Notes: generated from the sequence alone by a model not told the origin. A DNA stretch of 26,066 bases from Clostridia bacterium (GCA_900753245.1 CAADYJ010000073.1:1-26066); one strand, 5' to 3'; counted from the stretch's first letter, positions 1-8,926 are shown. A program made the numbers and translations.

Positions 1-98
1 AAGCTAGAAATTATTAAGAAATTTGTGGAAAGAGTTCATTTCTAATGGAAGGGTGCCACAAATTTCGCTTATAATTTCTGCGTAATTTAGCTTGAACG
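1..98. repeat. 98-bp dispersed hairpin repeat, left copy
   Basis: This stretch recurs in the same orientation at 25969-26066 with 96 of 98 bases identical (differences at positions 13 and 86 of the unit). It is an imperfect inverted repeat: the outer arms are AAGCTA/TTAGCTT, the next are GAAATTATTAAG/CTTATAATTTC, and the inner arms AAATTTGTGG/CCACAAATTT are perfect. They enclose a 27-nt loop that is identical in both copies. No ORF fits it. It could be a MITE-like or REP-like element or a structured RNA; the sequence does not decide. Confidence 0.8.
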
Positions 99-148
99 AG
101 CATTTTTTGAAAATTCATATGTTTTTATTATATTAAGCCAAAATTTAC

Positions 149-183
149 AAAGGACAAAAGTGACCCGTCCCCAATTATCCTTT
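149..183. repeat. GGACAAAAGTGACCCGTCCCC-type short hairpin repeat, copy A
   Basis: The ends AAAGGA and TCCTTT are inverted, and the core is GGACAAAAGTGACCCGTCCC. Close relatives lie at 3850-3884 (same orientation) and 25867-25907 (opposite orientation). It directly abuts the stop codon of the minus-strand gene at 184. GGGGAC-rich palindromes of this kind are known as dispersed REP-like units in Clostridia; the family assignment here is inference. Confidence 0.75.
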
Positions 184-1080
184 TTAAATATTCATCAATT
201 CTTCCATAACATTTCTATATTTTATATAATACAATTGTTTGTCTTTCAAATCTATACTAGAATATAATTCGTTTAGCATTACATAAATTCTATTAATTTG
301 ATATTGAGAAAATTGTTCAGTATTAATGCTATTCATTATATTTGTAATGTTTTCTACTGAATTAAATACCTGCTCTTTTACTTCATCCCATCTCTCCTGC
401 TCTACTAAAGCATAACTATTTAATATATTAGATTTTATATATTCTATGCTTATCTTTTCTTCATCATTTGAAAATTGTTTTAAATAATTTGGAATATACC
501 CATATAAATTTGCCAAATCTAGCATTGTATTTACTTTATTTTCTTGCTTTATATTAACAATAGTTTGGTTTAAAATATTGCTAAAATTTAGTATATCATC
601 ATTATTAACATTTAATTGGTGTAAATCTACAATTAAACTAGTCCACTTAACATTTATAGATTCTATAACCCCTTTCTCATTATCCCAGTTAATTGTCCCT
701 GTATTATTTGATAATATATTACTTCCTTTTAATTCATATTTAATATTACTTTCAGACGAAGATTGAGTATTATTACTTTTATCTGAAAAAGTACCAGATT
801 TATTTGCTTCATTCTCGTTATTTTCATTAGAATTATTTTCTTTATTATCAGTATTTTCCTCTTCAATTAAAATATAATTAGAAAAAGTTATATTATTCAA
901 ACCATTCATTAATTCTATAATTTTTGTACTTATATATTTTAACTCTTCTTGTGTCTTCTCATTTAAATTATCATCCTTTTTGTTGTTATTTTTAAATTTT
1001 ATAATTATAAATATACTTATAGCTATTATTATTACAACTATTAATACAGCTACATATTTTATAATTTTTTCTTTTTTCAT
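184..1080 (-). CDS. membrane-anchored protein of unknown function
   Basis: I do not recognise this 298-residue protein. Residues 6-29 form one strongly hydrophobic segment after a short lysine-rich N-terminus, which predicts a membrane anchor with the rest of the protein outside the cell. Residues about 73-111 are low-complexity and rich in Asn, Glu and Ser, like a flexible linker. The C-terminal part (about 112-298) has a helical look and no motif I can name. There is no lipobox cysteine, so it is not an obvious lipoprotein. The start is supported by AAAGGAG about 10 nt upstream. It is transcribed divergently from the small gene at 1195, with a 114-bp AT-rich region between them. Its stop codon abuts a GGAC-type hairpin. 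Confidence 0.7.
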   Translation of the reverse strand: MKKEKIIKYVAVLIVVIIIAISIFIIIKFKNNNKKDDNLNEKTQEELKYISTKIIELMNGLNNITFSNYILIEEENTDNKENNSNENNENEANKSGTFSDKSNNTQSSSESNIKYELKGSNILSNNTGTINWDNEKGVIESINVKWTSLIVDLHQLNVNNDDILNFSNILNQTIVNIKQENKVNTMLDLANLYGYIPNYLKQFSNDEEKISIEYIKSNILNSYALVEQERWDEVKEQVFNSVENITNIMNSINTEQFSQYQINRIYVMLNELYSSIDLKDKQLYYIKYRNVMEELMNI

Positions 1081-1194
1081 TTTATATTTTCTCCTTTACA
1101 ATTTAATTTTATTATGGTATTTTTTTTCAAAATTATTCCTAGTATACTTTGAAAAAAAATAAAAATAATATAAACAAAGGAGAATTTTTTATAA

Positions 1195-1488
1195 ATGGAA
1201 ACAATGGTAAAATTATTTAGTAATGAAGAAGGCGAAATCTTACGTTTTCTAAATAAGTTTTTTAAATTAAACTCAACAGATAAAGATATTTGTTTTCAAG
1301 ATTTAGAATGGGAAAAAAAATACAGCAATCCCGTAGAGATGGCTGATATTATAGGTACTTTTATAGAAAATAATAATAACTATAAAATAAATATGTGGGT
1401 AAGTTTAGATAAAAATGTTTTAATTAATGTTACAGACAATAACGCAGATGAAATAATTCGATATTTATATGAAAGATTCCCATATTAA
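1195..1488 (+). CDS. small protein of unknown function
   Basis: This gene encodes 97 acidic residues and I do not recognise it. The protein has no signal peptide or membrane segment and is probably cytoplasmic. Hydrophobic and aromatic residues alternate in two halves (EILRFLNKFF near the N-terminus, EIIRYLYERFPY at the C-terminus), as in a small alpha/beta fold. AAAGGAG lies 12 nt before the first ATG. A second ATG at codon 4 (1204) would be about 21 nt away, so the first is preferred. It stands alone on the plus strand and converges with dtd, sharing the hairpin at 1541-1583. Confidence 0.6.
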   Translation: METMVKLFSNEEGEILRFLNKFFKLNSTDKDICFQDLEWEKKYSNPVEMADIIGTFIENNNNYKINMWVSLDKNVLINVTDNNADEIIRYLYERFPY

Positions 1489-1540
1489 AGTTTGAGCTAT
1501 TTTTATTCGTGTCCACTAAAAATAGAGTTTACTTCAAAAA

Positions 1541-1583
1541 AATTAAGCTGGTTTTTGCTCCGTCTCCAAAAAACAGCTTAATT
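1541..1583 (-). terminator. bidirectional terminator between the 1195 gene and dtd
   Basis: The 17-bp stem AATTAAGCTGGTTTTTG / CAAAAAACAGCTTAATT, with a single G:T-type mismatch, encloses a 9-nt loop. On the minus strand it is followed by a run of T (end of dtd); on the plus strand it is followed by AATTTTT (end of the small gene). Confidence 0.8.
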
Positions 1584-1588
1584 AATTT

Positions 1589-2026
1589 TTACTTTTCTAA
1601 AATTATTGTTACTGGGCCATCATTTAAAAGTTCTACCTTCATGTCTGCACCAAAAATTCCGTGTTCTACTTTTACATTTTCTTTTTTACATTGGTTTATA
1701 AAATATTCGTATAACTCATTTGCTTTATCTGGTTTAGCAGCTAATGTAAAGCTTGGTCTGTTACCGCCTGTACAATCTGCATATAGTGTAAATTGAGAAA
1801 CTATTAATAATTCCCCATTTATGTCTTTTAAACTAAGATTCATTTTACCATTTTCATCTTCAAAAACACGTAATTTTATAAGTTTTTGAACTAAATAGTC
1901 TGCTGTTTCTTCTGTATCTTCTGGACCAACACCAAGAAGAACAAGAAAACCTTGTTCTATTTTTCCTACTATCTCGTTTTCAACTTCTACTTTAGCATGT
2001 TTCACTCTTTGAATAACTAACTTCAT
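1589..2026 (-). CDS. dtd: D-aminoacyl-tRNA deacylase
   Basis: The enzyme hydrolyses D-aminoacyl-tRNAs (for example D-Tyr-tRNA) in the cytoplasm, recycling the tRNA and keeping D-amino acids out of proteins. The 145-residue length is normal for the DTD family. The N-terminus MKLVIQRV, the central SQFTLYADCTGGNRPSF block (family motif SQFTL) and the near-C-terminal GPVT motif are all present. These two motifs form the active site across the dimer. TAAGGAG lies upstream of the ATG. The gene lies 71 bp downstream of gpsA, and the gap holds a perfect GGGAC/GTCCC palindrome, so co-transcription is uncertain. A strong terminator follows. Confidence 0.95.
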   Translation of the reverse strand: MKLVIQRVKHAKVEVENEIVGKIEQGFLVLLGVGPEDTEETADYLVQKLIKLRVFEDENGKMNLSLKDINGELLIVSQFTLYADCTGGNRPSFTLAAKPDKANELYEYFINQCKKENVKVEHGIFGADMKVELLNDGPVTIILEK

Positions 2027-2068
2027 AATTTTCGTTTCTCCTTAACTCTGTCCCAAACTGTCCAAATG

Positions 2069-2097
2069 TCACAATTAGGGACTGTCCCCAATTGTGA
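2069..2097. repeat. palindromic element abutting the gpsA stop codon
   Basis: The element is an almost perfect palindrome: TCACAATT-A-GGGAC-T-GTCCC-C-AATTGTGA. It begins at the base next to the gpsA stop codon. A diverged partial unit (CTGTCCCAAACTGTCC) precedes it at about 2048-2063. It resembles the GGGGAC family at 149, 3850 and 25867. It may also work as a transcript-end hairpin for gpsA, although no T-run follows. Confidence 0.7.
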
Positions 2098-3081
2098 TTA
2101 TTCTGATTTTTTGTCACGTGTCATTAACATTGTTACACCTTCTTTTGGTGATAAATTATTATATAACATATCATATACTGCATTTACTATTGGCATATCT
2201 ACGTTATATTTTTTTGCAAGCTCATAGGCAACTTCTATATTGTCTACACCTTCTATTACCATTCCTATTTGATTTCTTGCTTCTTCTAATGTTTTTCCTT
2301 GTCCCATAAGTTTTCCTGCTGTTCTGTTTCTGCTATGTTCACTTAAACATGTAACTATTAAGTCTCCAAGCCCTGTTAGCCCATAAAATGTTTCGTATTT
2401 TCCTCCTAATGCTACTCCTAATCTTGAAATTTCACATAGTCCTCTTGTTATTAATGCTGCAAATGTATTGTCTCCAAGTCCTATTCCTGCTGCAACTCCT
2501 GCACAAAATGCAATTATATTTTTTAATGCTCCACCAAGTTCTACTCCTTTAACATCTTTTGATGTATATACTCTTAAGTTTTCATTCATAAATATATCTC
2601 TTAATTCATTTGCTATTTTTTCGTCTTCAGATGCTATTACCATTGCTGTTGGTACTGCTTTTGAAACTTCTTCTGCATGGCTTGGTCCTGATAATACAGC
2701 AAGCTTTACATTTGGTATTTCTTGCTTAAACACTTCATCTAATGATGATAATGTTTCTTTTTCAAAACCTTTTGTGCATATTACAATAGTTTGATTTGTT
2801 ACATATTTTTTGTATTCTTTTACTGTGTTTCTAGTAAATTTTGATGGTGTTACATGTAATACTATTTCACTGTCCTTTATTGCCTCTTCGTATGAAGTTG
2901 TACAATATATTCCTTCTGGCAAAGTTATTTCTGGCAAGAATTTACACTTTTTTTCGTTATTTATTAAATCTGCTTCTTCTTGCATAAAAGACCATATTTT
3001 TATTTTATTTTCTAATTTTGCTAAGTGTATAGCTAGTGCTACTCCCCAACTACCACTTCCTATTATTGCTATATTCTTCAT
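2098..3081 (-). CDS. gpsA: glycerol-3-phosphate dehydrogenase [NAD(P)+]
   Basis: The enzyme reduces dihydroxyacetone phosphate to sn-glycerol-3-phosphate with NAD(P)H in the cytoplasm, which makes the backbone for phospholipids. The N-terminal Rossmann motif is GSGSWGVALA (residues 8-17). The C-terminal catalytic domain has VELGGALKNIIAFCAG with the catalytic-lysine motif LKN, then GLTGLGDLIVTCLSEHSRNR, which is typical of bacterial GpsA. The 327-residue length is normal. AAGGAG lies before the ATG. plsY, which uses its product, lies 59 bp upstream on the same strand, and der precedes plsY, so der-plsY-gpsA-dtd is a likely transcription order, interrupted by repeat elements at 3850 and 2069. 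Confidence 0.97.
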   Translation of the reverse strand: MKNIAIIGSGSWGVALAIHLAKLENKIKIWSFMQEEADLINNEKKCKFLPEITLPEGIYCTTSYEEAIKDSEIVLHVTPSKFTRNTVKEYKKYVTNQTIVICTKGFEKETLSSLDEVFKQEIPNVKLAVLSGPSHAEEVSKAVPTAMVIASEDEKIANELRDIFMNENLRVYTSKDVKGVELGGALKNIIAFCAGVAAGIGLGDNTFAALITRGLCEISRLGVALGGKYETFYGLTGLGDLIVTCLSEHSRNRTAGKLMGQGKTLEEARNQIGMVIEGVDNIEVAYELAKKYNVDMPIVNAVYDMLYNNLSPKEGVTMLMTRDKKSE

Positions 3082-3140
3082 TTTACTTTTCTCCTTATAA
3101 AAGTTAGAAGTTATATATTACAACTTCTAACTTCACGTTT

Positions 3141-3776
3141 CTATTTAATTTTCTTAAAATCAATTTTATTTTCTGTTCCTGTCAATAATCTTTTTACGTT
3201 TGCTCTATGATTAAATATGACAAGAGCAGCTATTAAAATACCATATATTATATAATTTCCATCTACTAAATATGATGTATGTGGCATAAATATTATCAAT
3301 ATAGGAAATAGTACTGCTGCTGCAAGTGAACCTAATGATACCATTTTTGTTATAATCATTAATACTAATGCAAACACTAAACAAATTAGCCCTATATTCC
3401 AATTTGTGATTAAAAGAACTCCTAATGCTGTTGCAATCCCTTTTCCTCCTTTAAATCCAAAATATATAGGAAATGTATGACCTATAATAACAGCTAAACC
3501 AGCAAGTTGAATTAGTAATGCTTTATCTACGCTATCCTTTAATATTAATCCTGCTATGTAAGCAACTAATATTGCAACTACACCTTTTAAAATATCACAG
3601 ATTAAAGTAATTATAGATGCTTTTTTACCAACTGTCCTTAAAACATTTGTTGTTCCTGCGTTTCTGCTTCCTTTTTCTCTTACATCAAACCCAGCCATTT
3701 TTTTACTAATAATTACTGAAAAACTAATACTTCCTAATAAATATGCTATAATCGTTACTATAATATAACTTGCCAT
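3141..3776 (-). CDS. plsY: acyl-phosphate:glycerol-3-phosphate acyltransferase
   Basis: This integral membrane enzyme transfers an acyl chain from acyl-phosphate to glycerol-3-phosphate to give lysophosphatidic acid, the first membrane step of phospholipid synthesis in most Gram-positive bacteria. The three conserved loop motifs are visible: GSRNAGTTNVLR near residues 36-47, HTFPIYFGFKGGKGIATALG in the middle, and NHRANVKRLL near the C-terminus. Five or more hydrophobic segments lie between them. The 211-residue length is normal for the family. AGGAGG precedes the ATG. It sits between der and gpsA, which supplies its acceptor substrate. Confidence 0.96.
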   Translation of the reverse strand: MASYIIVTIIAYLLGSISFSVIISKKMAGFDVREKGSRNAGTTNVLRTVGKKASIITLICDILKGVVAILVAYIAGLILKDSVDKALLIQLAGLAVIIGHTFPIYFGFKGGKGIATALGVLLITNWNIGLICLVFALVLMIITKMVSLGSLAAAVLFPILIIFMPHTSYLVDGNYIIYGILIAALVIFNHRANVKRLLTGTENKIDFKKIK

Positions 3777-3849
3777 AATAAATTCCTCCTATTTCTATCT
3801 ATATGTTAAACTAAAATTTCAAGTTTTCAACCTTTTAGTAATTTTATGT

Positions 3850-3884
3850 AAAGGACAAAAGTGACCCGTCCCCAAATGTCCTTT
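3850..3884. repeat. GGACAAAAGTGACCCGTCCCC-type short hairpin repeat, copy B
   Basis: The arms AAAGGACA / TGTCCTTT flank the same core as at 149-183. It starts four bases after the der stop codon, between der and plsY. It has no coding capacity. Confidence 0.8.
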
Positions 3885-3888
3885 TAGT

Positions 3889-5214
3889 TTAAACGTCTTT
3901 ATCTTTTCTTTCTCTTACTATCATTCTTACAGGTGTTCCTGTTAATGTGAATTCTTTTCTTATTTGATTTACTAAATATCTTTCATAAGAAAAATGGAAT
4001 AATTTTTTATCATTTACAAAAACTATAAATGTTGGTGGTTTTGTAGAGGCCTGCGTCATATAGTAAATTCTTAATCTTTTTCCTTTATCTGTTGGCGGTT
4101 GTACTATTGCAATTGCTTCATTTAAAACTTGATTTAAGACTGCTGTTGATACTCTCATTGCGTTTTGGTTTGCAACCATATTTATCATTTCAAATAATTT
4201 ATTTACTCTTTGTCCTGTTTTGGCTGATATAAATATAATTGGTGCATAAGATAAATATGCAAGATCATTGTATACTTGTTTTTTGTATTGTTCGATTGTA
4301 TGTTCATCTTTTTCGTATGTATCCCATTTATTTATTACTATAATAGTTGCTTTTCCTGCTTCATGTGCTTCTCCTGCTATTTTTCTATCTTGCTCTGTTA
4401 CACCTTCATTTGCATCTATCATAAGTAAACATACGTCTGCACGTTCTACTGCTAAAAGACTTCTCATAACACTATATTTTTCAATTTGTTCATCTACTTT
4501 AGATTTTCTTCTAATTCCAGCTGTATCTATAAATACATATTTGCCAAACTCATTTTCAAAATTTGAATCTATTGCATCTCTAGTAGTTCCTGCTATATCA
4601 CTTACTATTACTCTGTTTTCACCTAATATTTTATTAACTAAAGATGATTTTCCTACATTTGGTTTTCCTATAATTGCAACTTTTATAGTCTCTTCATCAT
4701 CTTCTTTTTCTGTTTCAGGAAATTCCTCATAAATTGCATCTAGCACATCTCCAATTCCTATTGCATTAACTGAAGAAACAGGATAAGGATCTCCTAATCC
4801 TAAATTATAAAATTCATATATATCGTCAGATGTTTTTCCATAATTGTCTGCTTTATTGCAAACTAAAACAACAGGTTTTTTAGACTTTTTAAGCATTAGA
4901 CTTATTTCTTTATCTGCTGCTGTAACACCTTGTTTTATATCTGTTAAGAATATTATTACATCTGCAATGTCTATTGCTATATTGGCTTGATCACGCATTT
5001 GTGAAACAATAATATCTTCAGATTCTGGCTCTATTCCTCCCGTATCTATTAATGTAAAAGTTTTACCTTTCCAAGTTGCATCTGCATAAACTCTGTCTCT
5101 AGTAACACCTGGCTCATCTTGTACTATCGATATTCTTTTTCCTACTATATAATTAAAAAATGTAGATTTTCCTACATTTGGTCTTCCTACTATTGCTACT
5201 GTTGGTTTGCTCAT
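3889..5214 (-). CDS. der: ribosome biogenesis GTPase Der (EngA)
   Basis: Der is an essential GTPase with two G domains in tandem; it binds the 50S subunit and is needed for its maturation. G domain 1 has GRPNVGKST (P-loop, residues 10-18), DTGG and NKAD. G domain 2 has GKPNVGKSS, DTAG and NKWD. A C-terminal KH-like domain follows (the region with KLFHFSYERYLVNQIR). I place the start at the ATG at 5214, giving 441 residues, because AAGGA lies 8 nt upstream. A TTG two codons earlier (5220) is too close to that site. It is probably the first gene of the der-plsY-gpsA group. Confidence 0.96.
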   Translation of the reverse strand: MSKPTVAIVGRPNVGKSTFFNYIVGKRISIVQDEPGVTRDRVYADATWKGKTFTLIDTGGIEPESEDIIVSQMRDQANIAIDIADVIIFLTDIKQGVTAADKEISLMLKKSKKPVVLVCNKADNYGKTSDDIYEFYNLGLGDPYPVSSVNAIGIGDVLDAIYEEFPETEKEDDEETIKVAIIGKPNVGKSSLVNKILGENRVIVSDIAGTTRDAIDSNFENEFGKYVFIDTAGIRRKSKVDEQIEKYSVMRSLLAVERADVCLLMIDANEGVTEQDRKIAGEAHEAGKATIIVINKWDTYEKDEHTIEQYKKQVYNDLAYLSYAPIIFISAKTGQRVNKLFEMINMVANQNAMRVSTAVLNQVLNEAIAIVQPPTDKGKRLRIYYMTQASTKPPTFIVFVNDKKLFHFSYERYLVNQIRKEFTLTGTPVRMIVRERKDKDV

Positions 5215-5316
5215 TTTCAAGTTCCTTATATAATATATTTAGGTTTTTAATAAGGTTTTACCTATAAACCTTTATTTTTATATATTTTTTACATTACATA
5301 TTTTATATCATTTTTA

Positions 5317-7050
5317 TTATTTAGTCAACGAAAATAACTTAGAAAGGAATAAATCTCGCTTCTGAAAAACTTTGAAAATTAAAAGTATAAATCCAATTAT
5401 GGAAATAACTCTAGTAATATGCATTATTGAAGTTCCAGCATATTTAACTTTTAGTGTTCCTTCTTCAATATTTGAAACTTTGACTCCTACAAATCCATTT
5501 TCTGTTTCAAATGTTTTTAATTTTTGTTTTTCCCCATTTTTTTCTAGTTCAACATTGTATCCTAGATAATAAATATAAGGAAGTTCTATTTCAGTTTCTT
5601 CTGTTACATTGCTAATATTACAAAATAAATTAGTACCACTTTTTTGTTTATTTTCTATGTTAGCCATTCCATTAAGTACAAGAACATCATCTGTTCTTTG
5701 CTCTATATATTTTCTATTTTCAAAAGCTTTACAAGGTAAATATTCAAAACTTGCACATCCCGCATGTACCCTACCCGTATTTTCTGTAACTGGTACTGAT
5801 GGCCATAATTTACTTTCGTCAATATTATCATTATACTGCAAATGAGAAGTATAAAACATGCTTGATATCATTAATATTATAATTACTATAGTTACATTTT
5901 TATATTTTATTTTCTTTAACAATATATAAAAGTTTACAGCTACTACAAATGCAAAGAAGAATGATGAAAACTCTAACATTCTAAATGAGAATTGTAACAT
6001 TTTTAATATTGCTGGTAATTTTTCAAATGGAAATATTTTTAGTGTCATTATGCATGATATTATTCCCATTATTAAAGCAAACATATAAAAGCGATAAAAG
6101 CTTGTATTTTTATACTTTAAATTCATTCTTTTTATTACTATTGGTGTTAATGCCAATAGTATTATATTAAATAATCCTATTTCATTTATTCTTATATTAT
6201 ATTTAGGTGTATATATTAGCTCTAAAAAATCTAATTTTAGTGCAACTAATACATCTTGTCTTTCCATTCTTCCTTCTTTAAACACTTCATAATTTGCATT
6301 TAATTTATGCTCTAATAATGGTGCCCAAAAGAAACTTGTTATAACTATAATAAACAGTATAGATATTGATATTTTTTTTAATACTTCTTTGTTTCTCAAT
6401 TGTTTATTTTGAATTATTAAATATATAAAACAAAATATCGCTACATACATAGTTATAACACTATGTGTTAATATTAGTCCTATACTACCTATTATTAGTA
6501 AATATTCTTTTTTATTTTTTTGATTTAATACTCCGTACAATCCTTCAAATATCATTGGTATAAATATAAATGAAGTAAGCTCAGCTAGAGCATTTCTTAA
6601 ATACATATCTGTAAATCTATATGGGGCAAATATATATAATACTCCTGAAAGTAATGCTATTTTTTTATTTTTAGTTACTTGTTTAGTGAAGTTATACATA
6701 GTAATCCCTGATAAAAATACAACTAGCACCATAAATAATTTTATGCATTGTGTAAAATTTGCTCCTATTAGTTTAAACATTAATGGAACATATGCTGTAA
6801 GTGGACTATAAAAAAGATTCCATGAATATCCAAATCCATTACAGAAGTTTGACATTATAACTGGAAAACTTTGTCCTTCTGTAATAGATTGATATGTTCC
6901 CATTAGTCTTGCAATATGTTGAATTCCATCATCATATGCAATGTTTATTTTTTTGCTAAGAAGCGGAATACATACAAATAAAGATACAATTAGTAATATT
7001 AAAATATTCACTGCATTTTCATTTCTTAATATATTTTTTAACTTATTCAT
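5317..7050 (-). CDS. polytopic membrane protein, PTPS-related family (GT-C-like)
   Basis: This 577-residue protein resembles the Pfam family named '6-pyruvoyl-tetrahydropterin synthase related, membrane protein'; the name is historical and does not imply pterin synthesis. It has about ten or more hydrophobic segments. The first extracellular loop carries an acidic motif, DDG (40-42) with H45 and R48, then NGFGYSWNLFY. That layout (membrane helix, acidic loop, many helices, soluble C-terminal part) resembles GT-C polyprenyl-phosphate glycosyltransferases such as YfhO, so a role in cell-envelope sugar transfer is inferred. The C-terminal part before the last helix is soluble and probably external. 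The start overlaps the end of the upstream paralogue by 8 bp, which implies translational coupling. Confidence 0.75.
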   Translation of the reverse strand: MNKLKNILRNENAVNILILLIVSLFVCIPLLSKKINIAYDDGIQHIARLMGTYQSITEGQSFPVIMSNFCNGFGYSWNLFYSPLTAYVPLMFKLIGANFTQCIKLFMVLVVFLSGITMYNFTKQVTKNKKIALLSGVLYIFAPYRFTDMYLRNALAELTSFIFIPMIFEGLYGVLNQKNKKEYLLIIGSIGLILTHSVITMYVAIFCFIYLIIQNKQLRNKEVLKKISISILFIIVITSFFWAPLLEHKLNANYEVFKEGRMERQDVLVALKLDFLELIYTPKYNIRINEIGLFNIILLALTPIVIKRMNLKYKNTSFYRFYMFALIMGIISCIMTLKIFPFEKLPAILKMLQFSFRMLEFSSFFFAFVVAVNFYILLKKIKYKNVTIVIIILMISSMFYTSHLQYNDNIDESKLWPSVPVTENTGRVHAGCASFEYLPCKAFENRKYIEQRTDDVLVLNGMANIENKQKSGTNLFCNISNVTEETEIELPYIYYLGYNVELEKNGEKQKLKTFETENGFVGVKVSNIEEGTLKVKYAGTSIMHITRVISIIGFILLIFKVFQKRDLFLSKLFSLTK

Positions 7051-8791
7051 CTTTTTTTCCTTTTACTTTTTTATTTTCATATATTATATAAGCTATAAAT
7101 ATAATAAAACTTACTAAAGATATTGTGTATGAAGCATATGTAAGTTTAGTTGAAACATATTTTACCTTAATAGTTCCATCATTTATATCATCTGGCAATG
7201 TACATGAAAGAAATCCATTTTCTGATTCTTTTAATTCTAATTTAGTTGTTTTATTATCTGATTCCAATTCAGCTTCATAACCTATATAAAACAAATATGG
7301 AAATTCAATCTCGGTATTTTTAGTTGCATTCTTTATTTCTATAATATCACTAAATTCTTTCTTTTCCTCTTTTATTATTTCTACATTTCCATTTAATACA
7401 TAAGTTCTTTCTTCCCTATCTTGCATATATGTATTTTGTAAAAACAAGGCATTAACTGGCATATAATCTCTGTTAATAGATTTATGTGATATTTTTTTAT
7501 TTTCTAAAATATATTCAATATATTTTGAATCTGCTTCTTTATCTTTTGCATAAAATCTAATCATTATAACATTAGAACAAGTTATAGATATAATAACAAA
7601 CACAAATATTGCTACAACTCTTATAGAATCCTTTTTTGATATTTGTTTAGCTATTATATATATATTTATTCCGCATACAAAACTCATAAAGAAATTAAAA
7701 TAACCTAACATTCTCCATGGATATTGTAATTTACAAATTAATCCTGGCATAATTTGCCAAGGAAAAAATCTACTAGACATAATCAATGATATCATTGAAA
7801 AAATAATACTAATTAAATAAAAATCTTTATACTTTAATTCTACTTTTTTGTATGCAAATATTGTCAATATTATTGCTATAATTGTAGGAAATCCTAATAA
7901 AAATGTCGTTCCATTTTCTTCTTGTTTATCTTTAAATAGTTGAGAAAATGATATTACATTATCTGATGCAAAATTTCCATTTGTTCTCATTATTGAATCG
8001 TCCATAATAGTATATTCACAAGCATTAGTTACTTCTAATAACGGAAGCCAGAACAACATACTTATTAGTAAAATAAAAACAATATTTATTATACATTTTA
8101 TTACAATTTCTTTTTGTTTTATTTTTTTTATATTAAAACATATATATATCAAGCAAAACATTGCTGTATATAATGTTGTAACAGTATGACTTAGCATTAA
8201 TCCTATTGCTCCAATTGCAATACAATAATGCTTTTTTCCATCTTGATTAAACAAATTATATAATCCTAAAAATGTAATTGGAATAAATACTAACGCTGTA
8301 AATTCTCCTATTGCAAATCTTTTATATACATTTGCCAATTTATATGGTGCTATAAGATAAAATACACCAGCAAAAAAAGATATAATTCTATTTTTTGTTA
8401 CTTGATATGTAAATTTATACATTGTTATTCCTGATAGACAAATACAAAGTGCTCCAAATAATTTTAAAGCAATCAAATAATCTTTTGTAATTAAACTTAT
8501 TAGCAATGGTACATATGTAACTATCGGCGGATAGAATAAATTCATTGAATAACCAAACCCACTACAATAATATGGATTTATTAAAGGTATTATTTGTCCT
8601 AAATCAAAACATTCTTTAGTTCCAAGTAATCTTAAAAAATGAAGTGAACCATCATGTGTTTCTCTTATTTGTATATTTTTTAAACCTATGCTCAAACTTA
8701 TTCCTATTATTAGCAATAACACGTAATGAATCCATTTATTATTTTTTAATTCTTTTAATATTTTATTTAATATTTCTTTTGTTTTTTTCAT
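7043..8791 (-). CDS. polytopic membrane protein, PTPS-related family (GT-C-like), paralogue
   Basis: This 582-residue protein is a clear paralogue of the next gene downstream. Shared landmarks in the same order are HDG (46-48, where the partner has DDG) with H51 and R54, GFGYSMNLFYPP, SGITMYKFTYQVTKN, APYKLANVY and a C-terminal external domain ending in one helix. The membrane topology and inferred envelope glycosyltransferase-type role are as for its partner. It is the first gene of a two-gene unit. A possible promoter has TATAAT at 8818-8823 (minus strand) and a poor -35. The ribosome site (AGGGTG) is weak and close to the ATG. The replacement of the first acidic residue by His is worth noting when comparing the pair. 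Confidence 0.75.
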   Translation of the reverse strand: MKKTKEILNKILKELKNNKWIHYVLLLIIGISLSIGLKNIQIRETHDGSLHFLRLLGTKECFDLGQIIPLINPYYCSGFGYSMNLFYPPIVTYVPLLISLITKDYLIALKLFGALCICLSGITMYKFTYQVTKNRIISFFAGVFYLIAPYKLANVYKRFAIGEFTALVFIPITFLGLYNLFNQDGKKHYCIAIGAIGLMLSHTVTTLYTAMFCLIYICFNIKKIKQKEIVIKCIINIVFILLISMLFWLPLLEVTNACEYTIMDDSIMRTNGNFASDNVISFSQLFKDKQEENGTTFLLGFPTIIAIILTIFAYKKVELKYKDFYLISIIFSMISLIMSSRFFPWQIMPGLICKLQYPWRMLGYFNFFMSFVCGINIYIIAKQISKKDSIRVVAIFVFVIISITCSNVIMIRFYAKDKEADSKYIEYILENKKISHKSINRDYMPVNALFLQNTYMQDREERTYVLNGNVEIIKEEKKEFSDIIEIKNATKNTEIEFPYLFYIGYEAELESDNKTTKLELKESENGFLSCTLPDDINDGTIKVKYVSTKLTYASYTISLVSFIIFIAYIIYENKKVKGKKDE

Positions 8792-8861
8792 AATACACCC
8801 TACTCTATTTTTTTCACATTATATCATTAGTAATTTTATATTTAAATAGTTTTACATCAAA

Positions 8862-8896
8862 AAATACACTAAAAATGTTTAATTTTTAGTGTATTT
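8862..8896 (-). terminator. terminator after rpmF
   Basis: The perfect 14-bp stem AAATACACTAAAAA / TTTTTAGTGTATTT has a 7-nt loop, and the minus strand continues TTTGATG. It lies 30 bp after the rpmF stop codon. Confidence 0.8.
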
Positions 8897-8926
8897 AATA
8901 TTAAAAATTCATGATCATAAATTTTC

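Noticed and set aside
4268..4732. A 154-codon plus-strand ORF within der
   Set aside because: It is a shadow of the well-supported der gene on the other strand, without a ribosome binding site.
5236..5290. A terminator after the 5317 gene
   Set aside because: The hairpin arms AAGGTTTTA and TAAACCTT have a T-run only on the plus strand, where no gene ends; I could not support it for the minus strand.
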